In this document: positions 22,201 to 35,257 of the stretch, piece after piece
How the letters are laid out: each line of letters opens with the position of its first letter
Numbering within the stretch: position 1 is the stretch's first letter
NCBI GenBank assembly: GCA_021030915.1
Contig: JAGEMR010000077.1
Coordinates: 1 to 64,000, forward strand
DNA from: Astrothelium macrocarpum
Taxonomy: Eukaryota > Ascomycota > Dothideomycetes > Trypetheliales > Trypetheliaceae
Reading direction: 5' to 3'
DNA: 64,000 nucleotides
Made by a program: the position numbers and the translations under genes
The notes under the pieces: model-generated
The model's input: the letters and a program-made list of their open reading frames with translations, nothing else
What the model was told of the DNA's origin: nothing
Databases searched by the model: none

Positions 22201-25183
22201 CACAAGGCTAGAGACGATAGTAGACTTAACCGGCGCAAAGCATGACATCTACATTGGCCCAGCAGTGCAGTCCCTCTGCAGGTCAATCGTGCGTGCCTGC
22301 TGGTTTGAGAGTTCCATCTAATTGAAGAAGACGATCATTGCCTCGATCCCAGCCAGAAGGCTGGACGGCAGAGCTCTCTGGCAAGGGTCAGTGAAATGGG
22401 CGATAGGAAATTTTAGCGTGCCGAGCTGCGCGCATACACGCGCATGACCATCCCCAGATTTTCTGACGCAGGCGAAGCTAGGCTCGGACCATTGAGGGCT
22501 GGAGAAGAGCAGCGCTGGCCTCCTGGCGTGACGTGTGTACGGGAGTGTCTTGGCGTTCAAAGAGCCCCTAAAACTGGTCCATGCAACGCCTCCCGGCTAG
22601 ACGTGCCGTGCTAGTCCGCGGCAAACGTGGTGGGGAGAAGGGATGCCCCATGACGGCTACCCCAGATTTTCTGCGACAAGCCTCATGCTCGGTTTGGGGA
22701 GTGCGCCAACAAAACTTTGGCTGTGAATCTGGAACGTGGCGAGTAATATTTTGATGACGGAGATGAGAAACAGAGGCTCCGAAGCTCTCTAGAACAGTCG
22801 GACGAAAAGTGGCGATGCTAACGGCGGTTGCAGCGGACAAGCGTGGCGGGCGTGCCATCACCTGCGTGAACGGGGATGGTCTGCAGAAAGCTAAGGCCTG
22901 GCTGCGGGCAAGGTCGACCTATGGCAGGCCACGCCCTTGGCAAATTTCGGCGATCGGCCTTGCTCCGTTCGAATTCGATGTCGGCCTTTATTGCGCGCAG
23001 CGAGCAATGTGTTTTAATGAACATGCACCTGTACGTACTGCAGCCCAGATGGTCTTTTCGTTCATCGACGCGTGCAGCCTTCCCAATGGAGACAAGCAAG
23101 ATCGTTTTTCGTGACCCGTATAGGATCAGCGCAACCAGCAGGCTGGAGCCTTTCTCACGGCCTTGTCCATGACCACGAATCACTTTGAAACCGGGGACGG
23201 CTGGATCTCTCGAGTGCCGTGTCAGCTGACGAGCAATGCTTCCTGCGGCAGAGCTGTCGAGACTGCTCTGAGCATAGAGCCCTTTTCTAAGCAAACCGTC
23301 GTCACCGTGTCCTCGGCAGCATGAAGAGGGCCTGGAGTAGGTGTGCCGAGTACCCTATCGATAGATGCGAGGCTGGCCATTGCCGCAGCAGACGAGCGAT
23401 TCCGGCCTAGCCATCAGCAGTGGACTGGCGGACCGCTTGAAGGAAGCAAGCTTGCAGGATCGAGATCGCGGACCAGTGTGTAGATGTCCCCGGTGGCTTG
23501 TCGTTACAGAATGGCATCCGGGGAGAGCAGCGGTGGTGGTGGTGAGCAACCTGGTTGATGTACTCGGCAGGTGTGTACCTTGGCCCTCTGAGCGCCCGTT
23601 CCTCGCATCCAGATCTCCTTTGCCTAGTCAGCGTGTGGTCGGAAAAGTCGAGTTGTGGCGGGCATTCGAAGGGCCGTGCTTGCGGCCGGGGAGAGTACGA
23701 AGCTCTCAGGGTTGCTCGAACTTGGTGATCCCGGGCACGAGCTGCACATGGGGCGCTCGCAGCGGCCTCGACGTCCAATCCGGCGTGCGCTGCTTCTGCA
23801 GGCGCGGCGTTAAAGTTACCCTTTCTCTCCTGCTGCGGATGCTCTAATGCTCCAGTTGCTTAAGCACCAGCCCGTCTAAGCGTATCCCTAGCCAATGTAG
23901 CTATCGACGACCGGCTGCAAGCACTCGTCTCTTTTCCCACGGGGTGCGCTCCCATCCCAATGGTGATCTCGGGCGTGTCGAGCGATTGTCATGCTGCAAG
24001 CCCGCTATCGACCTTCAATAACCGTCGGCTGGGGTCCTGGCCTAGAGGCTGCGCTTGCTCTAAAATCCCATTTCTCTCGTAACGCCCAAGCAGACCCTTC
24101 TGCCAATCTTGCTTCCCTGCCTGGGCTTAGCTGGGCTTAGGCCCTCCTCATCCCGCCAATCGCCCCAGCTCCAGTTGCTCTCCAGGTTTTCTTAGCCCTG
24201 CCCGCCGTGACTGAGTGACCAACCAGTTCTTCTTGCGGCGGAAGAGCTTGTCTTTGTAACCGTTTCGTCGCAGTCCTTTGACGCAATTCTGAGCTCCCTT
24301 GGTTGACGGCAAACCCAATCTTTCCAAACACTCTTGCTTCGGCCTCGTCTGGTCATATCGACACGCCAGAGCCGATTTAGGCCACGCTAGGATCCCGTCC
24401 AACGACCGACCTCGCGCGCACGTATCATTGGTACCCACCAGCGCCACTGCCAGAGCAGTATACTTTGAATTCGGCCTTTCATTCTGACTTTTCTCCGGCT
24501 TGCAATTGTTCCTCTCTTCTAAGCACACGCAACGCTCTTTTCAGCAATTGCTCTGGATACGGTCTGTTGCCATTGCATTACCCTTCCTATTCGGTATCTG
24601 TCCGATTTCACGATTGGCCAAAGCCTTGGTGGAGTACCTTAGTCGGCTTGACGTCGACTTGTTCCCAAGGAACTGTCGGAGCATTGTGGCGCTGCAATCG
24701 ACGCAGCTTTTCTTGTGGATATTTCGGAGGCTCTTGTAAGCGACTTGACTTCTTTTGGAGGTAATTGCGTGTACTTTGGTGTTTCTGCGCCTTTGGTTTT
24801 GCCATATTCTAGCATCGTCACCTGGTTCTTGTTCCCATTAAGCTTTGATGTATGTTTGTTTCAAGTGAATTTGCTCTTGATCATGTGTAGGATTTTTGAC
24901 TGACACATCACACAGCTTCCATACTCGGGACTGCTCTATCTAGTGACCTCCACATCGTAAACACCACTCTTTCATAGGACCGTTGCGATCCACGGGACCT
25001 ACCCCTGCCTTCAAACACTTTTAGTACATGCTTATTCCACATGTGTATGCTTTGCTTCGGGTTTTGAGGATTTGTAAATTTTCGCCTAAACACTCTGTCT
25101 CTTACCCTAGTTCTGGGTAAAAGCAAGATATTCTCCGTATCTCAGGAACTCTCAAGAGTCCTATTCAAAAGACTTCGAAAAGC
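19241..25183. other. Gene-free stretch of about 5.9 kb upstream of a transcription-factor gene
   Basis: No frame here has family support, ATG context or splice structure that convinces me; the longer open frames (21968-22321 and 23365-23847, both plus strand) read as non-coding. Local features: a pyrimidine-rich stretch at about 20505-20545; a tandem 13-bp repeat of TTTACTGGCACAA near 22178-22206; two copies of CCAGATTTTCTG near 22454 and 22663; a tandem GCTGGGCTTA near 24121-24140; CT-rich DNA at about 24150-25100. The segment 22.3-24.1 kb is more GC-rich than its surroundings. It may be the promoter and long 5' leader of the gene at 25184, possibly with non-coding transcripts. Confidence 0.55.
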
Positions 25184-28100
25184 ATGTTGTCCGATGCCGC
25201 AACCACTCAGTCTGCTGAGCTGAGTCCTGCGGAAACGAACGATAGTCCAAACGCTGGAAATGGTCAATCTGAGCCCAACAGTGGTAGGTCTGAAGATGCA
25301 ACCCCTACTACATGTATCTACGTTGATACAATCCATCAGTAGTCGCTAACAAATCAATCAATTAGCACGTCCAGCTAACGCAAAACCGCCTGCCTCCCAA
25401 AACTCTTCAGCAAACTTTCCTCCTCCAAAAACCGATAAGCCACGTCCACATGTTTGCGGTACGTGTGGTAGATCCTTTGCACGATTGGAACATTTGAAGA
25501 GGCATGAACGATCTCATACAAAAGAGAAGCCATTCGAGTGTCAAGAATGTACAAGATGCTTTGCCCGTCGCGACTTGCTTCTCCGGCACCAGCAGAAGCT
25601 ACACATGACTACAACAGCTTCTTCTCGCCCGCGAAGTGGAAGAAGAGAAAGCACCAGTGGCATGCCTGCAAACGGTGCTGGTCGCGTCCGTAAAAATTCA
25701 ATTGCGAATAATGCGGTTGGAGGCAGTGGCGGTGTAGGCGCGGCAAATATGAGACCAAGGGCTGCTACAATGAGTCACATTGAAGGGAGCGCCATTGGCT
25801 TACTTGCCTCTGGGAATCCCTCCTTTGCAAGAAATCCCGGGTTTTCAGGAGGGCATGCCCATCATCCTAGCCTCAGCGGTCTGCCTGGTCCAGGCGGGTT
25901 CGATTATCGAGGCATGTCTAGTACAATCAGTCACCATCCTACTTTCCCGAATCTCCCACGTCTGGATACCAATGCACTTAACACAGACATTGGTGCTTCT
26001 CTCCGAACAGCGCCACCCTTTGGTGGCATGGTTAGCTTTGATGTTGATCAGATGTTTAGCCCGGGATCAGCCTCTACAATTAATCCTGCACAGCTTCATT
26101 TTGGTGATACATTAGCCACTCCAATATCACCCATGGATCAGTTTCCTCAATTTCCTCAAGGCGTACCAGCAATAGAAGACGAAGATAATTTTGAGTGGAT
26201 GCGAGGATTTGATGCCCAAATGAACTTTGGCAGTTCTAATGAGCAGGCAGTAGACGAACCGTCGCCTCCATCAGTAATAAGTACGGCAAGTCAAAGTGGA
26301 TTCAGCGAAATTATGATGGATGGATCAAACAAGACTATGGCAACAAGTGGTCCTCTATGGACGAATGGAACGATGCCACAAAATATCATGGCTCCTACAC
26401 ATTTCTCTATGGATAGTATAGGTGCAGCTTTAGGAGGGTTTGTTCCAACGTCAGGCCCACTTTCGCCCAAATCTTTGCAAGCTCCTAACGGTGGAGAAGC
26501 TTATTTTCCTCAGTCCCAGCAGAACATCATGAGCGAAGCAAACACTGTAATACCGAACTTACCTCCCCATTATTTCAATGCTCCTTCGAATTTCAGTTCG
26601 GATAGCCCGAGTGGATGTTCATCTTCGATTAACGGGAGTGCTCGTCACAGTTCAGTTACTTCAATATCCACAGAGTCCATCACTGAAGCAACTCGTCAGG
26701 CGCTTTTGGCCAGCTTATCTCAGCACACAGGTTTTGGTCCTCGAAAGTACTCTCAACCAGCAGTCAGCTCCCCATTGTCTCCAGGTTTCGGTCCTCGCTC
26801 ACAAGGTACTGGAGCTTCCAACTTCCCCAGTACGTCAGATCTTCAGCGCTTCGTCAGTGCTTATATATCTTATTTCCACCCTCATTTTCCCTTTTTGCAC
26901 ATACCGACACTCTCTTTCGACAGCGCCGAATTCACGACCAGTTTGAGAGCCGCAAACGTCCACGGCGGCCTTAGTCAGATGGGTATAGTTGGTGGGGGTG
27001 GTTGTCTTATTCTTGCCATGGCAGCCATCGGGGCATTGTACGAATTTGATCAAAAGTCGTCAAAGGAGCTATTCGAGTCTGCCAAGAGGCTTATTTCAAT
27101 TTATCTGGAAGAACGACGACGCATCGACGTATCGGCCGCGGCCAACGCCAATGGTGCACATGTTTCTGCGGAAGGCTCAAGCCATCATACACCTCTGTGG
27201 CTGGTACAGGCTATGATGCTTAATATCATATACGGTCACAATGCGGGCGATAAGGTCGCTGCAGATATAGCAAGCACTCATTGTGCTGCCCTTGTGAGTC
27301 TTGCAAAAGCTGCTAATGTGCCAATTCCCGCAACAGATGAAGATATCGGTGTACCTCTGAAGCGGAGCGGATCAGAAGATGTGGATATGAACGATGGTGG
27401 GGTTTCGAACGATCAGCAGGCGAACGGGCTTGATTTGAATGCTCAATGGCAAGCTTGGAAGGCCAAGGAGGAAAGAAAGCGAACCTTGTTCGCTCTGTTT
27501 AACCTCTCGAGTCTTCTAGTGATTGCATACAACTCTACACCAGCGGTCATGAATTCTGAAATCATGTTGGATCTGCCTTGCGAAGAGGATTTGTGGTGTG
27601 CAGATACTGCACAAGCGTGGGCTGACTTGGGTGGTCTGAATACACAGCAGACATCAATATCCTTCGCGAGCGCATTAAGTACACTGCTTACGGCTAGTCA
27701 GCGGCCTTCCAACGATCCGTACATGTCTTCGCCATATAACCAGCGAGTTGGATCGAGCGTACCTCTGGAAGAGCTGCCACCGAGTGACCTAAAACCCAGC
27801 ACCTTTGGGTGCCTCGTCCTCATTAATGCACTACATAATTATATTTGGGAAACCAGATCGCGTCACCACGGACGGCAGTGGACAACAGAGGAGACGGAAT
27901 CAATGCTTGCACATATTGAGCCTGCTCTAAAAGCATGGCAAGCTGCTTGGGCTGCCAATCCATATCGCGCCATCCACCGGCCAAATAAACACGGCACACT
28001 TTCCGCGGACAGCATACCTCTTCTGGATCTTGCTTTTGTGCGATTGCATGTTAGCATGGGTAGATCTAAGGAGGCATTCTTTGCTCGTGACTTTGAGCAA

Positions 28101-28915
28101 ATGTCTGAAGAATTAGCCCGTGGACACGACTTTGTTCAACATGCAGAATACTCGCCTTCGATGCCCACAGATCAAAAAAGGACGAATGGCACGCCCAATG
28201 GTTCGCCAAATGTCAAAGCTGCTTCAAATCTTGCTACGCCAACTCCTACCAATCCTCACATTGCCGCTCCGCCACCGCCATCTGGCCAGTCTTCCAAACG
28301 GGAACGACATCTCCGCAAGGCAGCATGGTATGCTGCGGATTCTCTTACCATGGCGGACGGTATGGGCATTTCCTTTGCCGATCTCACCTCTCGCGAGCTT
28401 CCTATTCAATCAGCCATGTGTACTTTTGACTGCGCACAAATCCTAGCCGAGTGGGTCAGCACCGTGCAAGAGCGTGTAGGACGTTATCTTGGTGTCATAG
28501 GTCGGGAGAACATTAACTTTTCAGAAGTACCCGCAATCATGCTTCTCGACGACGAAGACTGCAACCTTATGAGCAAGATTAAGGCTTGGCTCGATAGTGT
28601 TGAAGCCAAGGTGATCCCACAGAAGGCCTACGAGATGGCCGATCCAAGTGCTCCTATAAACCCAATCAACGGTATGCCAAGTGTGCTCAAAGGAGGATAT
28701 GGTAGCAAGATTTTAGCTGTCACTGCGGTTATGGTCGAGAGGTATCCTGTATGGCCCGGTGAGTTGTCTTCTCTAAAATCTGACCATTCCTTGACAATGA
28801 AAATGCTGATATTTCTGGCGTAGTCGCCCACGTAATGGCTCGTGCTCTCGAATATCAGTCCACACACATGGACCAACGAATTGAAGCCTCGGTATCAGCA
28901 CCGATCTCTACATAA
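25184..28915 (+). CDS. C2H2 zinc-finger / fungal-specific transcription factor
   Basis: Exons 25184-25283, 25366-28758 and 28824-28915, with introns of 82 and 65 nt, give about 1,194 residues. Two adjacent C2H2 fingers lie near residues 64-115 (CGTCGRSFARLEHLKRHERSH and CQECTRCFARRDLLLRHQ), as in the Adr1/Rsf2 group. A long Ser/Pro/Gly-rich linker follows. Then comes the fungal-specific transcription factor domain (roughly residues 525-850) starting near FVSAYISYFHPHFPFLHIP, with a GGGGCLILAMAAIGALYEF helix. It acts as a sequence-specific nuclear regulator; the target pathway cannot be read from sequence. The ATG at 25184 is in a short exon that splices in phase to the finger exon. About 5.9 kb of gene-free DNA upstream suggests complex regulation. 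Confidence 0.9.
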
Positions 28916-30424
28916 AATGATAGGAGAGCGGACCACACAAGGTCCTTTACGCCCTCTGCAAATTTCGAATGCAAAACTTGATCATCTGCTCCTTCTCTTC
29001 TTCTGTTGATGATCTTACGAGACGAACGCCGACGAATATGGACCTGTAGATGTCACTTCAAAGGAAAAGATCAATGATATGATTTCTGGATTCTGGCGAC
29101 CGTATGGGAAAGGGTTATAGTGTTTTGCCATTTTACAGATGCACAACTTGGCTTTACCCGGCGTCCAGTCTTACAATTTGTGTTTATACGAAAAACTTAT
29201 GAGCTGGCAATTTCAATGATACGGATTTATGTTTCCACTGGGAGGGATTCATTCCTGCTGACTTGACATCCTCTTTCATTGTTTCAAGGGCACTGATGCC
29301 AGAGGTCATTTCCGTTTACAAATTGCGGCTACGTATATATTCCCTCACGGTAGCTTTGCTTGGCTTGGCTTTTATCAACTTCACGTGCTCGACTTTCTAC
29401 CTTCTCTTCTCTTTCATATCTTCGTCTTGATAGTGCCCGATATGGAACTTGAGCTTGTGGCTTCGAACCTGTGCGATGTTAAATGAGGGTTGGGTTGGAG
29501 CCATCGCTGAATTGGGGGACCTTATCTTGCGGGCAGGCGGCATGCGAACTGAATACTCCTATTATACGAGTTGAAATGAAGCTATTTGCTGAGATTTCTT
29601 TTCTTGAAGAATATGTGAGTCGTAATCGTAAGCATGGGCTCTCAATAACCGCTGGACACCTATCTTTTCTATCAGCAGATCTACGAAGAACGTTCGGGAA
29701 ATAATCTGGCGGTTGCGCCTGATATAGTGTCTTCACTGGATGCAAGGCTCATATGTACTGGGTCAACGAACCATTCGCTTTTTACATCATTCACATCATG
29801 ATTTACTGAGACACTCTTTTGTTCTTGATTCTATGCTCCTACGTTTTGCTTTTTACTTAAGGTTAGTTTGTTCAGATTTCACGGACCCTACATTTTTGTT
29901 GCTGAATTTAGTTTGACGAAAATACTATCTACTCGACCGATTTTTTGTTACTTTTGTTTTTTTGCTTTTGAATTATTCAAAGCAATGCCCGGAAAAGGCC
30001 TCAAAAGATACAGATACAGAAATGAACGTCGATGATTTTGCCACATCAGTAACACAGTGGAAGGTGACGGCACGAAGCCTCCATGGACAATAAGGACTGT
30101 CGCAACAATCAAGTTCATGTCGTTCGAATTTTTCTAGCCGAGACGAGGTATCATACGACCGAGCGAGAGACTCTCGTTGCTCTCGCCGTGATCAAGTGTC
30201 TTTTGGAGGTTGCCTCTAACGAGACTCTGGAGATTGCAAACCAAAGCATTGAGGAAACCTCTTCTCGTACCCGTATTCAAATTTCCGTTGGTATAGTTCT
30301 TTTGGGATATGAATGAGCATGGGCCATATCGCAGCATTTCAATATCTGACATGTAAATGGGTGGAAGCAATTGTGAGTCTTATCGAAGTCTAGTTACCGA
30401 TCACACTAGCTGACACGCGTATAG
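28916..30424. other. Intergenic
   Basis: 3' flank of the transcription factor and 5' flank of the helicase relic. No supported gene. Several T-rich runs lie at 29800-29980. A short ATG-initiated frame at 30022 (MNVDDFATSVTQWKVT) soon meets a stop and may be the old first exon of the helicase. Confidence 0.45.
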
Positions 30425-32915
30425 GAACGTCCACATAATGTAAAAGCGATGGAACCTCCTGCAAACCTTACAGTCGCTCCACACCCCTGGCAATTGAAAA
30501 GGGCGGTCCAAGCTGAGTACCTTTGTCGCTCAAAGTTTCATGGTATCATAGTAGGTGATCCTCCTGGAATGGGGAAGACAATACTCGCAATCTTAACCAC
30601 ATATCAATGCAAGGATGAGCCCGGCTTTTCTCTTGTAGTATGCTCGAGCTCGACCATTGCCACCTGGATGAGAGCCATCCACGAGACATTCAAAGTGGTA
30701 ATATAAGGAACCTCGTTGATTTTGAAATATCTCTGACCAATTACCCTTAGGAACGTGGCTTTAGTGTGTATCACCTAAAAGGCAGCTCAATGACCGCACA
30801 CGAACTTTTGGCTGGAGGTTATGATATTGTCGTATGTTCTTTCGAGTTTTTGGAGAGCTCAACTCGAAAATTGAGAAAGCTCTCCGAGAAGATGAGTGAA
30901 TTGGAAGAACGCAAAAGATACAGTAGACCACAACGCGCTTCTTCATTTCTTGGTTCTGACTTTTGGAATGAGATTGGTATGCCAATCAAACGTCTTGTTA
31001 TAGACGAGGTCCAAAAAGTCAACAAAATCCATGGAATACGCCATCGAGCACTGAGAGAACTCAAACCTCTCGCAACAACATTACTCTCAGGAACCATTGC
31101 TTACAACAGAGGAAAGAAAATCAGTCCGGAAGAAGATCTAGCAGAGGCAGAATACACAAGTAACGAAGACATTCTTGCTACGGATGGCGTGGACGATGAG
31201 TAAGAACCGGACGAGGGTGAGCATGAGAATGCAATAAGAACAAGATAGGATCGGCTATAAGAAATCCGTGCCAAAGCGAATATCACAGCGAAATCCCCTC
31301 AAATACAGCTCCTGGTTGGTAGATGACGATATCAAACATCGGCCGTTACCAGAAACCCCACAGATACACAACTTTATCGACGCCGTCGATCTCATGGACG
31401 CTGTGAGCTCGAATGAGTATTCAGCTACGCTGGCGCTGGTGGCTTCCATACACATCTTGTGGCTAGCACGTTTAGTTAGCATTCTCCACCTCAGTACGCT
31501 ACGAAATTGACGCTATTTGAATTTGGTCCTTGTTTTACGTGTGTCCTTTACAATTTGGGGGTCCATCCGCGACCTCAAATCCGAAGGTCTCTTGGAAATC
31601 TCGTTGAGCGATTCGTCGCTGTTTTGTTGTTTGGGACCGATTCGTCGAGTCCCATTGTTTGTCCTCCATCGGCGGCAGATTCGTCTGGGCCGTATCCTTC
31701 TCAAGCTTGCGATTCGTCGAGAGCCTGAACATCTTACCTATGAGTCCTCATTATCCGGAACCTACAACGCAACGGCTATAGAAGAAAAGAAAGAGCAATT
31801 ATGTGCACAATTGCCAGAAACGCAGGAGATCGACACTGTTGATCTTCTCAAAATTCATCACAGTCTTTTCAACTGTCGTCAGGAACTCTCTGTGGAATAT
31901 CATCTTCGTGGCTTTCTGCTGGAGGCGTCATATCAGCTCAAGAACATGTCGCCGCAGCAAGAGGACATGTCACCTGTTACGGCAACTAGAATCGATGCTC
32001 TCGGTTTTAGTACGTCTTAGCTAATTTACGCTAGTACGCTACGCTAGTACGCTAGCTCGAGATCAGACCATATCTACTCCATAGCTGAGAACCTAGAATA
32101 ATCAAGCTTTTGACCTTTTTACATATCATCACAGCAAAACATCGACAAAGTAATCCAAAACGGATATGAGACTGTTCAACGAATTACCCCTTCACTTGAA
32201 TCAACACCGTCAATGTTAGGACATGATGAGAAAATGATATTAAAGACGATCAAGAATAAACTACAAAAAATTGCTGTGGCAGGAAAAACCTTTGACAGAA
32301 ATTGAAAGAAGCATTTGGTCATGCTTCTATCATTGATAGAGTACCGCCACAGATTAGGGCAGATTATGCCGAATCAATGGATGTTGATGTCGCTAAATTG
32401 GCATTCATGGTATGTGGAAAACGGCTCACTGTGGAGTTACAGGCTAAGGCACGAGGATTGGAGAGCATGGCAGAGGATTTGGTGGAGTTCGTGGACCATG
32501 TCAAACTTGAGTGAGCTGGCTATTTTCATTTGGGTTTGATTCTCCAAGGTCATCTGGAGCTCGAGCGGTCTCGGTCTCGCAATTGCAGTCATCATTTGCA
32601 AATATCTTAGGCATTCGGCTGCTTTCTCTAAGTACATATCAAAAGTATAATTTTAACTTCAGTTTGCTTTCCAGTGTACTCTCATTCACTGCAGAAATGT
32701 CTCGCCGTCTTCTTATTGTGCGAAAGGGTAAGACTGCTTTAGTCAATATGGTGAGACACTCAAGGGAGCAAAAGCTAGACGGCAAAATTGTCTTATTTTC
32801 ACAATACTTGAGGGCATTAGACATTGTTGAGGTGGTTCTTCAACAAACTCTAGACCTCCGTTGTCTCAGATTTGATGGAATAGTCAGTCGCCAACGTCAG
32901 TGCCTTATCGGGTAG
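30425..32915 (+). pseudogene. Decayed SNF2-type DEAD/H helicase
   Basis: Separate fragments in changing frames resemble an SNF2-family ATPase in the right order. The first, at 30425-30697, has the Walker A motif GDPPGMGKT. It is continued over a 53-nt intron (30698-30750) by 30751-31203, with a Walker B-like VIDEVQKV and LLSGT (motif III). Later come open pieces at about 31517-32020 and 32302-32514, and 32690-32915 with GKIVLFSQYLRALDIVEV and LRCLRFDG, typical of the C-terminal helicase lobe. Between them the frame is broken by stops, and the catalytic core after motif III does not match. SNF2 proteins remodel chromatin using ATP; this copy looks dead. It sits beside a RIP-degraded transposon. 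Confidence 0.65.
32029..32057. repeat. Short tandem repeat of GCTAGTAC type
   Basis: Three closely spaced copies of a CTAGTACGCTA-like unit form a small direct-repeat cluster inside the helicase relic. A related TAGTACGCTACGAAA-like sequence occurs near 31491. No function is visible. Confidence 0.5.
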
Positions 32916-33498
32916 CAATCACACCAAGCAAGCTGAAAAGCACTACCTCCCAAATTCGATTCACTACGCTTGACGTACTGGAAATTTTTCGCAGTTAGAT
33001 ATTTGACGAAATTGACAAGGCAGAATTCAATCTATCCGCTCCGTCCGCGCTAAAATTGCTGTGAATAAGCACCCTGCAAGTTCCCCCACGTTGGGGTTGT
33101 ACCGGACCAAATCCAGTATGCAGCCTTGCGGAAATGCCGCCTAGATTGAGGATTCTTCGCTCTGCTGATGCTGGGGCTGATCTAACTGAAGGGGTTCTCG
33201 GTCAGAAAGTACATATTAGAAGAGGCTGACATGTCCAGTGCAACATTACACTTTTGTTTATCGAAATGTTCGCTGGAGATTATGTTTTTCATCAGCAACA
33301 TCTCTGATGGATTTGTATGTCTAGGCGAGAAATGGTCGAATGATTTGCCTTTCGAGCCTGACGCTTTCTGCTAGACGTGATGATTTCTTCCATTTCGTCT
33401 CACGAGATGGTTGTGCAAGGCTGTGGGTTATTCGCTCCGCCGACGCTAAAATTGCTGTGCATGGATTGAAAAGCAAATAAAGGAAAAATAGTTGGCTA
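32916..33498. other. Intergenic with a 33-bp direct repeat
   Basis: Two copies of a sequence containing CGCTAAAATTGCTGTG, preceded by CGCTCCG, lie at about 33033-33065 and 33430-33462, some 397 bp apart. No reading frame is supported. The stretch links the helicase relic with the transposon's left end and may itself be an old repeat fragment. Confidence 0.5.
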
Positions 33499-33567
33499 AG
33501 TCGGAACCCATGGAATCCGGCAGCCCCCTGAATCCGGCAGCCCCCTGAATCCGGCAGCCCCCACCAC
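33499..33567 (+). repeat. Left terminal inverted repeat of the Fot1-like element
   Basis: It begins AGTCGGAACCCATG and holds three tandem copies of a 17-bp unit (GAATCCGGCAGCCCCCT). The right end has only two, so the left tip is one unit longer. Confidence 0.85.
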
Positions 33568-35257
33568 TTAATTTCATTCCATCTGATTCAATTGAATTCG
33601 CTCCATCACCCATTACGCTATTTCAATATAGCTGATCGTGAGTTTGTAATTATTTCTATTATCATTGATTACGAATCTGATGTTTATTTTTCAATAATTC
33701 AAACGGCCAATATATACGATTTGTCTAGATCTATTTTTTAAGAATATATTTAAAATATATAAAATAAATATATCAGTCATGAATATTAATAATGATTATT
33801 TTCATATTAAAAGGAATTTCTCGTATAATAGATTATTGATGAAAATAATTAAAAATTTCTTTTAAATCATGATCATTTTCGTGAAATGGCCGTTCGAATT
33901 ATTCGTATTAATGAAAATAAAAAATCCATTAATAAATGATAGATTTCCAATTTTATTAAATATAATTCATACGTCAAATTTATAATCGAATAAAGATTAA
34001 ATATAAATCAAATCGAATATATATCCAAAAATCAAATTATCATATTTCTAAAATATTTTAATAAAATATATAAATAATTCAATATTCATTTAAAAAATAT
34101 ATGAAATATGAATAAATAAAATTTAAAATTAAATATTTATACGAATTCTATCATATTCGTTTTTTCAGATAAAAAATATATTTATAAAAAAATATCATAA
34201 AATTATCAATAAATTTTAATTATTGAAATTATCAATTCATAAAATTATTTTATCAATTCATTTATTATATTCAAAAATAAGAATTTTTAAATCTTTTAAT
34301 TTCGTTCGAATAAAATACCGAATTAGAATTATATCATTTCATCAAATAATTGAATATTAAATAAAATTGAATTAAAATAATTAACACATATATTTGAATC
34401 ATAAATATATTCTGAATATAATAAATATAGACTTTTATTATTGAATAGATATATAAATCATATCAATATGGATTTCATATACACGTATAAAAATTTCAAA
34501 ATCAAATTGATATTTATATCTTTTTATATTTTTCATATTTTTCAATCATTGGATATTTATGATTTCAATTCTATTAAAATTCATTATCGTAATTAAATTG
34601 AAATTTTCAATCAATTCAATGATGATATCACGGTTAAAAAAAATCATTTTATTCATTATTATAATCTTATATATATAATAGATCTTATTCTATATAATAT
34701 TCATATTAAATAAAAAGAAATTGATTTAATATTTTTTAATTTAAAAAAATTATTATTATTTTTATTCGTATTCGATTTATAAATAGAATCAAAATTTTAG
34801 ATATTTTCATAATGAAAACGATCTTATTTATATTCATTTAAAATATCACAAAATATTCAAAAATTTCAGATAATTATTCATATATTTGATAAATATATTC
34901 ATATGAATAATAAAATAAAATATTTATCTAATAAAATAGATAAAATATTGATAATAATAATAATAAACGTGATTAAATTGAAAAATAGAAATATATATTT
35001 ATAATACAAATTAGAATCAAATATTATTAAATCAATTAAAAAAATTATTATAATTAACGTGAATAAATATTTTGTGACCGTAAAACGGATTCAGAAGACG
35101 ATTATTAAAATAACTATTTCATCAGTCAATTCAATATTTAAAATAAAAAAAACACGTATAAAGGCTGCCGCTGAGCCTATTTACAGCGCCATATATACAA
35201 AATTTCAATTTTAGCTGTTGTTATTGAAATAATTATACCGAATTTAAATGAGACGAA

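Noticed and set aside
23365..23847. 160-codon frame in the gene-free zone
   Set aside because: It has an ATG but no motif, a composition that looks non-coding, and overlaps other open frames equally well; no splice structure.
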